This document shows positions 12,581 through 25,051 of a DNA stretch of 54,338 bases, in pieces; position 1 is the first letter of the stretch, and every line of letters starts with the position of its first letter. The notes under the pieces were generated by a model. It ran no database searches. It saw only the letters and a program-made list of their open reading frames with translations, and was not told the origin of the DNA. The DNA comes from Azolla pinnata (taxonomy: Eukaryota; Streptophyta; Polypodiopsida; Salviniales; Salviniaceae), in NCBI GenBank assembly GCA_037176905.1, contig JBBBWG010001115.1, positions 21,038 through 75,375 of the forward strand. The letters run 5' to 3'. Position numbers and translations under genes: made by a program.

Positions 12581-13090
12581 TGCATGCATGCGTATGCACG
12601 TGTGTGTGCACGTGTGTATGCACGTATGTGTATGCATGTACGCGTATGCACGTGTGCATGCACGTATGGATGGATGGATAGATGCATGCATGTGTGCGTG
12701 CGTGTGTATGGATGGATGTATGGATGGGATGCACGTATGGGGGGTGTGTGTGTGTTGTGGTTTATGCATCATGTATGTATGTATGGATGCATGCATGCAT
12801 GCATGCCTGTGTGGATGTATGGGATGCATGCATGTCTGTGTGGGTGGATGGATGCATGCATGCGTGCGTGCATGGATGGATGGATGCATGTCTTGTGGAC
12901 GGATCTATGGATGATGCACGTTGTCTGTGTAGTTATACATGTGTGGGTGGGTGGGTGGACGAATGCATGTATGGGTGGATGGATGGATGGATGTACGCAT
13001 GCATGCATGTGTGGATGGTGGATGAGTCTCAATCCCATGGAGTGCAAGGGCGTTCCGCCACATCCCCATGCATGCATGCAAGTGCTGTTG
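12581..13090. repeat. ATGC / GGAT / GTGCACGT microsatellite
   Basis: A compound simple repeat of ATGC, GGAT, GTGT and ATGCACGT units spans about 500 bases, with a smaller echo at 13245-13270. Because ATGCATGC is palindromic it opens His/Cys/Met-rich frames on both strands, and these are not genes. Confidence 0.9.
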
Positions 13091-14017
13091 ACGAGACGTG
13101 CTCATGCATGCACCGCTGGCGACGACAACATCTCGGATGCGATGGGGGGAGAGGGGGGATGATGTGATCCATGCCGCAGATGTCCGCGACTTTTCGAGGG
13201 GCACAGGAGCTGCGCACGAACAACAGAACGAACGAACAAATGCGTGTGCATGCATGCATGCATGCATGTGTGCGATGGCATCAGGATGCATCTGAACAAA
13301 ACGACGAGGGCACGCGATCGCGGGATGGTGGTGCCTGGCGAATCAACAGGATTCTGGGTCTGTTGTATACGAAGCATTGTCAAATCAATGCAATGGAAGA
13401 AGGGAAGAACAACACTCCCCGATTGTTAAGCCTGAGGGCTTTGGGCTGGCCTTTGATGCATCGCTGGGGACAAGTCTGTGGCTTGGATCCCCAGAGAGCT
13501 GCCGAAATACAGAGAAGAACTGCTCTGTAAGCATATTATCGGCTGGGACAAAGATGGCCCAATCCATTGACGTGCTTACCCTTTGTTACGAGCATAACCC
13601 ATTTTACTGGCCCCCACCGACGACAGGCTGCCTTTTTTCCTTGTGATTTGTGTACATCTTCCTCCGGCCTCCTCATGCCGAGAGTTTGTACGGGTTTCTA
13701 GCATTCACTAAACAGAAAGTTCCATCGAAACGGATACGCTCGCGGAAGAAAGAGTGAAAGAAAAACGGGCTCGACAACGGGCATCAAAATCCGATTCTCT
13801 CTGGCCGCTCCCAGTGGCTCCGAACTGGCCAATCTGTTCGTTCCTAACTTGGCCATTGATCGCTCGTTCTCATCTCGATCTGGCGCCTCTCGACATGTAT
13901 AACAAACATCACAAGAGTAGTGCATATATAGATTGGTACTCATGAATTGTCCACAGTCTTATCTATCCATCAAGATATGAAGAGGTTTGTTTTGTTTTGC
14001 AAATTTTGTGTTAACTT

Positions 14018-14096
14018 GGTTCTGGCAGGGATCGAACCCGTGACCAGTCCACTTTTCTTCTTTTCTCTTCTTATGAAGCTTTTCTTGCCCAAAACC
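14018..14096 (-). pseudogene. tRNA-like remnant (T-arm and acceptor stem)
   Basis: Read on the minus strand, the last 24 bases hold a B-box-like GGTTCGATCCC in a T-arm, followed by CAGAACC. That can pair with GGTTTTG located 79 bases from the end, giving a 7-bp acceptor stem with one wobble. No A-box or normal D-arm or anticodon arm is present; the middle is an A/G-rich run. It could be an eroded tRNA, a tRNA-derived short element, or chance. Confidence 0.3.
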
Positions 14097-14114
14097 ACAG
14101 AAACCCTGTCACCG

Positions 14115-14156
14115 AAACCCTAACCCTAACCCTAACCCTAACCTAACCCTAACCCT
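14115..14156 (+). repeat. Interstitial CCCTAA run in PUB62-like leader
   Basis: About six CCCTAA units lie roughly 210 bases upstream of the start codon of the PUB62-like gene. They are in the same orientation relative to that gene as the TTAGGG run is to the GRAS gene. The unit is mostly the 6-mer rather than the common plant 7-mer. Confidence 0.9.
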
Positions 14157-14367
14157 GGCCCTGCAATGACCGACCCAAGCATCGGCCCCAGCCTTCGTGC
14201 AGACAGACCGTGCAAAGCCGGATCTTGGCAAGGAACGAAACGAGAAAATCCCGGAGTTTGAACGCTATTTTACCCACGAGAATCGGACGCCAGAATCGCT
14301 GCTTTCTCTTCTCCGTCCGAGAATTCGGAGTTTGGATCCGTGTTCTGGATCCGGGTTCGGGGAAAGA

Positions 14368-16874
14368 ATGGCTGTGGTCGGATTGAATCATCATGACAAG
14401 GCCTTCACGATCCCTGTATCCGGCAGTAAAGAGAAAGAAGCAGAGGTCAAATTCGGTTCCGCATCTTCAGCATCACTCGAACCAGGAAATTCGTTGGCTA
14501 GGATTAAGCTTCTGGACATACTTCCTGTATACGGAACACCATCGGTTGAATACGTGAAAGCTGTAGAAGAGCTTTGTGGTGGCCTTTCTAGACGCGGCGC
14601 TGCTATAATTGAACTAAATTCAGAAGATTCTGCTCTGATCAGATGTGGCCTTGAATCAGCAAAGATTTATTTCCGAACCAAGAGACGGGATGCCGATAAC
14701 AACAAGGAACAACGTTTTCTTTCAGAATCTCAGGTTTCCAGCTCAAACCCAGACGTGAACTGCAAAGTTTCTGCGGGGTATGTCGGTGCGCATGAGAAAG
14801 AGTCATACTATTATAGAGCGGGAAGAAGGTGAGGTTTAATACTATGCTCTGTTTAATGTACTTCTTTGCTTATCGCTCACCACTGTAATCAGTTCTAGAA
14901 GTAATATTCGCAGCATTGGTTAATGTAGTTCCAAAATCGTTACTCTGTATCAGTGATCTTAGAGATCCATGACATAGGCTGCAAAATTGCTTCTTGCGTG
15001 GAAGTTCTACGGAGTCCCCACAAATTAACTTGGAAAGGAAATATGAACTTGAAGGCAATGATGTATGCCGCTTCTCCTCTCCCTCGGTCTCTAGAAAGAA
15101 TATCTACCACATCCAGCTTGTAGCTTCTGTATCTCCCTGTCTGCATCTATAATCAGCTCATTAAGGTGGGGGTCCTACTGACCATATATTGTATGGCATA
15201 TTTGAGATGAGTTGAAAAAAGCTCGAATTAATTAAAGCTGTTTGTGAGTTGTTTTCTGGAGGACCTCTCACAATCGCTGTTAGAATGTCATTACTTGAGA
15301 GAGGATTCTAATTAATCATTGGTGTTTAGTAGTTTAAGTTGTATATTGTGAGGATTTTGAGATCCTAAGGCTCTGGCAGCATTCATAGTTTTGCAATGGA
15401 TGGAAGTTATTGTCTAGAACTCGTGGTTGTGTGCTGCTGGCTGTTATTACCTTGCTGGTCCAACAAGTTGGTTTGAGATATAGCTTGATTACTATAAGGC
15501 CTGGCATGAATTGGTTTCATTGTGCTGTACATATACACAGAATGCTTAAGGGGAGTGCTTTTACTGAATTTGGAGAACCATTTGGTTTCTCTAAGATTGT
15601 ATATGTATAGGCACCTAACTGTAGGCAGAGGCAACATGTCAGTTTGTTGAAAAAAGTTTACATGTACCATGGGCATATTGTTCACGATGCTCTGTCATTT
15701 AAGTTCTCAGAATATGCTTTGGTTTGATAATTAGTGCTCTCTTGGCAACAAATTTTGAGATCATTCAATGGGAAACTCTGGGAGTGTAGGAAATATTGTA
15801 TTTATCTACCAACAAAGATTATCTTATCCTCACAATTATCTTTGGCGTGCAAGTGTGCGTCTGGCCGTGGCTTTAGTATAAGGACAGATCTCAGAGCATA
15901 CACGCTTTTATCATACAGAAACCAGTGAGAATCTCAAATTCAGGTTGTTTAAATGCCTCATTACTTGGTATCATTAACCAGGCGTGTTTTTCATTTCTAC
16001 CCTCCCATTTTTGCATTTAGATATTGGAATATCTGTTACAATTAGAACCAATGAACTGGGTTCTTGTTGGATAGACGTCCTGAATTATCACAAGAAACAC
16101 GTAGAACAAAAGAAAAGCTGATTTGGGAGTTTTTGCAACTATGTTCTGTGGGCACTTTCTCCTTAGTGGAATTACTTTTATGTCATTTAACATTACGACA
16201 TTGTGTAGTGTTAGCTTGCCATAAGAGATTTATGAGTGCTATCTAATTAAGATAACAGGTGTTGTTTGTTTTTCATGTTTCAATACGTGAATTTTATTAA
16301 ACATCATCTTTGTGGACCGCTGTTTAATTTTTCCATGTACTACATCTAGAAGTGAGTAGTGACACTATGAAAGAGATATGCTTTTCTAAAGGCTAAATGG
16401 AGCTTTAAGACCAAACAAGAGATCACATCTTGCCCTGTTGCCCCTTCTTTTGAACAACTGACCAGTAGAAACGTAGTTAGAAATAAAATAGCAAGATGAC
16501 AAAAATTATCTCGTTATCAACATGGAATTCTCCTTATAGCGAGAGAATTACCTCTGGTAGCTGGAGATAATGATCTTTACCTGTCAACAGGGGTGGCAAG
16601 TCCGGATGTATGTGCCCTGAAAACCCAGATATCTGATGGGCGTCATTCACGTCTGTAGACTCAATAACGATTCTCAGTACCCAGCAATCACAGATAAATT
16701 GCAATTGGGAGTGCATCAAGATTATGGGAGAAGTGTTTCAGAGTAAATTGGTGACAATGTTTGGAAAACAAGCTCAAATGTGGTCGCAGGTTGAGAATTA
16801 TAGCAAAGCATGATACATAGACTGCTAAACTTTGATTAGAGCATAGTATGCTTGATGATAGAGAGAGAGAGTGC

Positions 16875-16911
<37 letters not shown>

Positions 16912-19900
16912 TTGGACTTCAGAAATGTGATAGGAGAAGAAGTTGACTGTCCTCCTGCTTGCATGGAGGACGTTTTCCGATCTATGGGCAGAGCATCACG
17001 GATTGTACTTGGAGCAATCTGTCGTCATTTTCAGCTTCGAAGCGAGTAAGCAACATCTTGGGCTCAACTTCCTTTTCTCTTTGTGTTGAGGTAATAGAAT
17101 GTTCTACACAATTTTCGTGGCGATTCAAGTTTTTATATTTTGGCATATATACTGTGTCTGCAGTGCATTCTACTCTCTATTGGATGATTGCCCAATACAC
17201 ACGAATAAGTCCTCTGAATCAACTTTAGTTGCAACACACTTCCACAGTCGAATCTCATGTTTAACATCCACAATGAATGATAATGGAGATAATCCCGAAT
17301 TCGAGGATGGTTTCCTTACATTGATTACATCCGACTCCCCTGGTTTGCAGGTAATACTCACATTGTTTTCTCTTTCTTATTCGCAAGGTTTTGAGCAGCA
17401 ATTGTAAGAACAAATTTCAAATTTTGATGATTAAATAGACGCAATATTAAGTTCCAGCGAAATTATTGATCAACAGAGAGTTTCCATTTCAGGTTTGTGA
17501 TGCGAATGGGCTTTGGTACCTGGCAGATATTGCATTACAGAAAGGAGATCTCTTACTTCTGACAGGAAAAGGTCTACAATATATGACTGCTGGGTTATGC
17601 TATGCATGTGGATATCGGGTAGTTCCTCTGTCATCTTCAAGTGTTCCTGGATCTACAAGGAGGTTAGTTGTTTCCTAACGCTAGAGTTTGTGGCAGAGTA
17701 TTTTTGGACTTGGAAATTAACCAGAGAATATTCATTTATGATATGGAAAGTTTTGAGACTTTCTATTGGGTCTTATGAAATGATAGGGTTTCTTTGATGT
17801 TTCGCCTCATGCCACGTGCTGATGCAACATTGGATGGTTCTATCATGAGGGAGGCTGGGCATAGTGTATCTGAAGATTTCGGCCCCATACAGTTTTCGAA
17901 GTTTATTGATGATACCAGCGTTTCAGAATTTGGAGTTGGATCAAGAATTCAAACCTTTAAGGTGACAAGCTGTTATTATCCCACAAACTGAAGAAGATTG
18001 TGTCTATTTATGTTAGTTCAAAGAAAACGTATGGTTGAACATTTCTATTTCTCTTCAGTTGATGGTTTCCGAATTTCTTTTTAGGAAAGAAAGCGACACG
18101 ATAGTGCTGAGCAAACCTTAAGAAATCTCTTAAGTAGTACTCTAACGTAAGTATCCTTCGTTATATCACATTTGTGCTTGTTTATAAATATTTCATCATC
18201 TTCACAATCTGTTCTTAGGTCTATATAACAAATTCTTTGGAAAATAGTATCTAGATGTTAACAGGAATGCATGAATAATTGGTTTACGATAGCACTGAAC
18301 TACCTTTTGGTATAGGTATTGCTCTAATCAGAAGTGCAACTGCTAAGTATGACGTGATCTTGGGGAAAAAAATAGAATTCTGTCCTTATTACGGAATTAT
18401 GGTAGGCTGAGATCAACCAATTTGGAGAGTATTTAATGCAAAACGATTTTAGGACAAAAAATGGAGTGCCCTTTATTTTTCAGATTTAGGAAAGATGGCT
18501 CGTTTTTTGCGAGCTTAGGAATGCTTAAAAAAGCTCTTTTAGAGATAGTACCAAGACTTCATTAGAAACTATCTGCAATCTGGTATTGCAATGGCCCAAC
18601 GTTTTTGCCTTGTTTTTCTGTTTTGAGGCCATCGTGATGTTCAATATTCCTTTATTCACCTCATTTGTGCCTAAAGTTTCTGATTCTATGAATGCCTTTT
18701 CAGAGAAATTTATGCTAGTGTAGAGTCTTATCCAATGGTTTGCTATAGAGAGACTATCCAAGCATGACTAGAAATCTAGAATAGCTCTTCAGAGAGGTTT
18801 TACACTTCTTTCAAGTTGTATTCCATGATCTGCTGTAGAGAGACTATCAAAGTGGGCACATAGTTGACATCTCAAAAGCATCCTTCAAGTGAAACTATTT
18901 GGGTTTGTTTTCCATAGTTTCCTATAGAAGGTGGGGTTATATATAATTTATTTTCATACAAGATCATCAGATGCTGCTTTTTTACCAGGCCAAAACAACT
19001 GTGGTGGCTAAAAATATTGATCCTGATGAAGATATATGGCTATTGATGTCAATAGAAGGAAACAGACTACTACCTTGAACCCCTCTTTTAAGATTTACAG
19101 TTTTTTTTTGTATGCGCATTCTGTGCCTCTTCTGTCAGAATCACACAGAAAGACTATTTGTTCTTATAACATGTGTCTGCATAGTAAAGTGGTGTCATAG
19201 TGATTATGTGCTGCAATCTTGGAATGCAGAGGGGCAACCTTTGAGGATGCATATACGGCAGCAGATTGTGGGCATACTTTTGGTGGTGAAACTCTGAAGA
19301 AAGTGAGAGAGACGGTATGGTTCCTGTTTAATGTATCATTTTCATAATCCAGAAAATGTGAGACAGTACGTACCTTTTCAACAGTCAAGCCGAGTATGAC
19401 CACACTAGGTATTTGTATATAGAACTATCTGACCTTCATCTTAGCTTCCGGGAACTGACTCAGATAATGGATTTTCTCCCTAAGGATTACTCACAGAACC
19501 AGGATTTTGGTGAGCTCCCATGTAAGAAGGTTATAGACGAAGTTGTCTTATTCGAGCAAAATTTATTGATGAAGGCTTGTTGGTCTTCCCTAGGTTTATC
19601 ACACTTGGCTGTTGTACTTTGTGGCTGTGGTAAGGTTCCTCCAGTGAGTCTAATTTGAGATGCATGTTGTTTGATCTCCATGATAATAGGCTCCATTTAT
19701 AGTGTATTGGTACTGGCAGGGAGTTTGTTGATTCGAATGCAGCATTAATGTCTCCCAAATGATGTTATCTGATTAAAAAGATACTTCCTATTCGAAATAT
19801 TGCAGGAAATATGTACATCATGTGGTGCTGCTGTCCATGTGGAGTCCATGATTCCCAATTTAGGTAAGTAATTAAAACGTAGTAATCTATTTTGCTTTCA

Positions 19901-20914
19901 GGAAAACATATTTCAGATTATACAAACCTTAGAAATAAACTTTCGGCAAGTTTGAAGCGTCAACAACGTTTCCTTCAAATGAATTGCCCTAATGCTTTTT
20001 TCCAGCATTGCGGGCAGCTGCCCTAGCTTACAGTAAAATAGCAAAGACAAGAAAGAGACACATTGTTTCTCGAAAGAGAAGGAAAGATATGCGAGAGAAT
20101 GGAGAGAGGAGAAAAAATTTGAAGGCTGCAACCCTGAAGGTAAGCAAAATAACCATACGAGATGTTTACATGCGTTCCAGATGTTATATTCGATATAGGT
20201 ATGCAAACAAAGCTTCTTTCTGATAAATGTATCTAGAGCCATCGTGTATTGGTGGTAGATAGTGAAAATATAGTATATGGTAAAGATCTTTGAAAGAAAT
20301 CCTATTTCAGGTGAGGAGGCGACGGCGTTCTTCATTAAAGAATGATGATAGCTCAGAGACTGCAGGAGCAGTTCAGTACCCATTTAGTGTAAATGAGAAG
20401 GTGCTCATTAAGGTAAGAGGAATAATGCTGTAGGAAGGTCTTGTGAAAAAAGTATAGATGGAACCATTCAATATGAATTAATAATTGTCTAAGGAGGGTT
20501 CTTCTTTCTAATGGTTTAGGGAAACAAGAGAACACCAGAAAAGCTGGTAGGAAGAGAAGCTGTTGTGACGTCGAAAACACCCAATGGCTGGTAATTCTGT
20601 TATACACTACTAAATCATATAGTAGTAGTTGTGTTTGTCACAAGTGAATGATATATAGTACATCGAGGTTAGGAATTTATCTTTGACTAATGAATCGTGA
20701 AGTTTTTTTGGGCTTCGTGTCATTACATAGTTCGGTAGCACGAAACCTTAGCTTGATAATCTTTCGATTCTTGATGTGTAGGTATTTGCTCAAGATGCTG
20801 GACACCGAAGACGAAGTTCGTTTGCAAAGCCGATCACTGGAACCCATAACGGAATCTGTCAACGTGACAGATGTGGCTGAACAATCGCAAGCTTCGGAGC
20901 ACCCCGATAGCTGA
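14368..20914 (+). CDS. PUB62/63-like protein: 2OG-oxygenase-like fold plus U-box
   Basis: Twelve exons: 14368-14828, 16923-17045, 17164-17350, 17493-17662, 17787-17961, 18085-18146, 19230-19314, 19806-19863, 20006-20139, 20311-20412, 20520-20590 and 20782-20914. Phases agree throughout, giving 586 aa. Residues about 40-370 resemble a 2-oxoglutarate/Fe oxygenase: an ARIKLLDILPVYG opening, GFLTLITSDSPGLQV, GDLLLLTGKGLQ and SLMFRLMP. A U-box follows (about 396-455; FEDAYTAADCGHTFGG then EICTSCGAAV), then a basic KRR-rich helix and a C-terminal KOW/SH3-like module (PFSVNEKVLIKGNKRTPEKL to about residue 560). A U-box normally recruits an E2 for ubiquitination. The domain order matches plant PUB62/PUB63 as I know them. 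An in-frame ATG at 14197 would add 57 residues, but the conserved part begins after 14368. Intron 1 is 2.1 kb. Confidence 0.85.
16860..16909 (+). repeat. GA dinucleotide microsatellite at end of intron 1
   Basis: About 24 GA units with one short interruption end 13 bases before the exon 2 acceptor of the PUB62-like gene. The purine run replaces the expected polypyrimidine tract, leaving only a short TTTTGGACTTC before the AG. Confidence 0.9.
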
Positions 20915-22272
20915 AAGGATGTGAAGGGTTCCGATTTGTGAAGCCCAATTCTTACAGACAAGGAACCTTGTTAGGACATTTTAGTTAGACACACAAACTC
21001 ATCTTAATTAGTTAGTACTGGGGGACGTCGTACATGTATATGAATCGATGGTACGTGCAATTGTAGTTACATTCTTACATATCTTATTAACTTTGGCCAT
21101 TTTGCTGCAATGAAGATTATATCTTAAGCTTGTAGAGATGTCAGGTCAAATATGCGTTCTGGATCATAAACTGCGTATTGAGTATATACATGATTCTGTA
21201 CACGTTGTGAACTATATAATAGCGATGAGAACTGACACGTTTCTGACAAGAAGTATGGTCTGAGAACGCCAGAAAAAATGTCAGAACGTAGCTGCGCAAT
21301 TTGTATCAAGCCATGCCATGATTAACTTAGCTAAGAACTGCTTCAGGGGTTTTAGGGTTTTAGACAAGAATTAGGGCTTAGGGTTCCCACATGAAACCCT
21401 AAAATATGATTCATAAAACTCTTAGGTCACATTAATGATTTTCCTCATCAAATGCTTATTGATTTTTTAGCCATATTCTTCTCACATATTGTTTTCTTGG
21501 ATACTTTCCTTCTCAAAACTCTCAAATTTCCCAAGAGAAAAAACAGCCAGAAAAGAAAAATGGAAAAGGAAATTGAAATAGTTCTTAGTTCTCTTATAGT
21601 AGCTTGTGTTGATGTGCCACCTACGATTCAAGTGAAGCTTGTAGAAGGGGTAACTTATTTTAGTTCATTCCAAACTTTCATTCCTTAATCACATTTTTGT
21701 TTTAACATGTGTTGCCTCTAGTATAAGCCAATTGTGTTGATGATTCCGCTTAATTATTCAGTAACGTCATCCCTTGATTAAAGGATTTGCTGGTTGGAAA
21801 AGGGGAAGCTGCAAAGAAACGCCGGGGAAGCAAAACAGATCCGGCGGCCAGAGAAAAAACTCTTGGCATTCTCGGAGAAAACAATTTCCCCATGGAATTT
21901 TTTTGTGGGTTTTTTGTAACGTTACAGATTCTGGGAAGGACTTGAAAAATGATGGATGGGCAATTATGTTAGAAATTTGTGTGCTATTTAGATCAAATTC
22001 ATATAAGGCGGCATAGTATGGTCGGATAGGTCTGCTGTTAATAGAAATAAAACAGATTGAAACAGTATGATCATACGTATGTGCTAATTCCAAGTCTGAA
22101 ATATAATCTATATTATTGCTATTATTACTGATCAATTAGGTTCTTGAATCGCAAGTGTTTTGCCCATTTTATGATTTCGAATGGAATCAATACAGTTGTG
22201 ATCTTCATCAACAAGATAATTATTGATCTATTGGAAGTACATATTTAATAAATATTCTGATTCCAGCTAATC
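20915..22272. other. Intergenic region, PUB62-like 3' side and membrane-protein promoter
   Basis: AT-rich DNA between two genes on the same strand. It contains a short run of TTAGGG/TTTTAGGG-like motifs near 21348-21382. Small frames such as 21452-21688 and 21774-22016 show no domain and no splice support. The second half is probably promoter and leader of the next gene. Confidence 0.5.
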
Positions 22273-25006
22273 ATGGTTCATGCTGTGCTTAGATTGAGCA
22301 ACTCCATTAAGGCTCTTAAATCTATTGGATTCGCACTGTTAATCACCCTCATCGTCTTCTTCGATGCTTCGTTTGTCGAGATTCGTCTGGTGGCGTCGAA
22401 ACCATCAACCAATTACAACCGCTCAAGCCTTCTGCTCCATCTCAAATACAGAGGTAATTATAATTAATATTATTATGTCGGTGGCAAATTATCTGGATTA
22501 CAATTTCGATTAACGAAGGGTAAAAATTAAAGCATTTTGCCGAGTTGATCGTGTTGTAATTGCATCTGTTAATTTCAAGATCGACATCATGATACAAATC
22601 CGAAGTACTGCATATAGATCATTCGATCAGACATATTGTCAAATTATCATTTGGTCGAATTGTTATAACCAGTCTTGATGTCCCATATGATCAATGTCGG
22701 ACATGATTAGGGGGATTAAATTTTAATTAAGATCGATTTAGCTGCATTCTGCCGATTCTAGCGCCCCGATATTTGATGATCTGCAAGCAAAAATGGTCAT
22801 TGATGGGTCAAATCAATTCTGGGCTTAATCCCAACTATGAGTCTGATCTGCAACAATATTCATCAAGCTGGAGCAAATTCACTACAATATCATACTAAAT
22901 GATCTGATCATCTGTGAAAGAATATTTATGATAAATTTTGTGTGATCATATAACATAATAGGCTTTTAAGGTGATGATTTTACAAACTGATCAGCCCATC
23001 AATTCAGGTGTTGTTCGGCCACCGCACATACTTGTGGATGCACGCCCGCTTGCAGTGAAGCATGACAGAGTCGATCCGCTGAATCGCTTCAAGAAATATA
23101 GAGGTGGATACAATCTTAAAGGAGGGCATTATCTCGCCGTAAGTGACCTTATAACACTGCTAATTTATTAGCATTGGCATGACCATATCCAGTTCAATAG
23201 GGTTATATGAAAGATCAGGTTCATAGATATAACTAGTTATAACTGATGATTGATGGGACATTTGACGATGGTCCATCGATGATATTGCATGGGATGCAGG
23301 ATAGCCCATGATCCATTATCAAACCATCGATGATTGGTGGGGATCGATGATCAATGATGGATGATTCATGATTGATCAGATTGTTGGGATCAATGATGGA
23401 TGATTCATGATTGATCAGATTGTTGGGATCAATGATGGATAATACATGATGGATAATCCATGATTGATCAGATTGTAAGGATCGATGATGGATGATTGCG
23501 TAATCGGCGATCGATATTGAGCCATGGTTTATCAGATTGATGGGAATATCGATGATCGGCGATTACTTAATGGTGATCGATGATCAATAATCAGCTTTAA
23601 TGATCAACGATTAATTAATGGTGATCGATGATCAATAATCAGCTTTAATGATCGACAATTAATGGTGATGGATGACCGATGCTTAATTGCTGATTGATGA
23701 TCAATAATCAGCTTTAATGCTGATTGTTGATCAACAATTAATGGTAATCGACGATCGATGATATTAATGCTGATTGTTAATCGATGATCGACGATTGAAC
23801 GGCAATCGATGATCGACGATTGAACGGCAATCGATGATTGACGATTGAATGGAAATCAATGGTGATCGATGATCGGAGATTAACGCTGATTATTCATCGA
23901 TGATCATCTACGATAGACGATTTGATTGTGATCGATGGTCGACGGCAATGCTGATCAACGATCGACGATCGAATGGATACACAGTAGCTAACGCGGGGTC
24001 TTGTGGTGGCTGATAATGTGTGTACAGTCGACGTTGTTTACCGGCTTCCATGGATATGTCGTCGGAATGCTGTGGCTCATTACAGGCGTTGTGGTTGTGC
24101 TTGTACGCCGGTCTGTGCGAAGTGCGGATGATCCGAAATGGATCAGCAAGCTTTGGATCAGGAGCAGACATTTAATGCAGCCGCGGAGGAATATTCCCTG
24201 CAGCAATTGCTGCTGCAACAAGTTCATGCTGCTGTCCTGCGTCATCGTCACGACATCCTTGATGATGTAAGTCGTCGCGGGCTCGATGATCGATCAGATC
24301 TGCTGCAGTGCTGCAATTCCATTTCAAAATTCTCATCATATTGCTTCGATCGATCGATCGATGCATCAGATGGGGGATCATGCAAGGCCGATCGAGTTTG
24401 GATATGAGTGCCGTAAACCCGAAACCCTTGTAATCGCGATCGATCTATCGATGGATCGAATCGAATTGATCGATCTATCGATGGATCGAATCGAATCGAA
24501 TCGATCGATCTGTCCATGGATCGGATCGAATCAATCGATCTGTCCATGGATCGGATCGAATCGATCTATCTTTCAATAGATCTGATCGAATCGATCGATC
24601 TGTCCATGGATCGGATCGAATCGAATGGGTTGGATCGGATTGGATCGAACCGAATTGATCGAATCGATGCATAAAATATCGAATCATGAAACAATATTAT
24701 ATTGCAGAGGTTGTTGCGCGGTGAGCATCGTGGGAATCCAAAGGTTTGGCAGCAGGACGAAGGCGGTGGAGGAGACTCTGGTGGTGGAGGGGGCGCAGAA
24801 CGCGACGTTGCTCATCGGGAACGTGACGCAGACGATCGCGGCCATGAAGCTTGACATAGCGCCCTACGACCAAACGGCGGCCGGCCGCCTGGACAACACG
24901 ACTGCCAGGCTCAACCGCGCCACGGCCTCGCTCCTCGCCGCAGTTCACCGCCACAAGCGCTCGTTCGATGCCTTCATGACTGCCCTGTAAGCCTCCGATT
25001 CGATCC

Positions 25007-25051
<45 letters not shown>

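Larger units (their letters stand above)
11284..14367. other. Divergent promoter interval between GRAS and PUB62-like genes
   Basis: Both flanking genes are transcribed away from this 3 kb gap, so it should contain both promoters and both 5' leaders. From left to right it holds a GATC-rich stretch, a TTAGGG run, a CT-rich run (12390-12440), four G-boxes, an ATGC/GGAT microsatellite, a low-information stretch (13300-14000), a tRNA-like remnant and a CCCTAA run. Open frames here are by-products of the simple repeats. Confidence 0.6.

Noticed and set aside
12255..13383. Many overlapping His/Cys/Met-rich frames on both strands
   Set aside because: They are created by ATGCATGC and GGATGGAT repeats and have no protein-like complexity.
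24248..24687. Arg/Asp/Ser-rich frames in intron 3 of the membrane-protein gene
   Set aside because: They are translations of a tandem GGATCGAATCG repeat.
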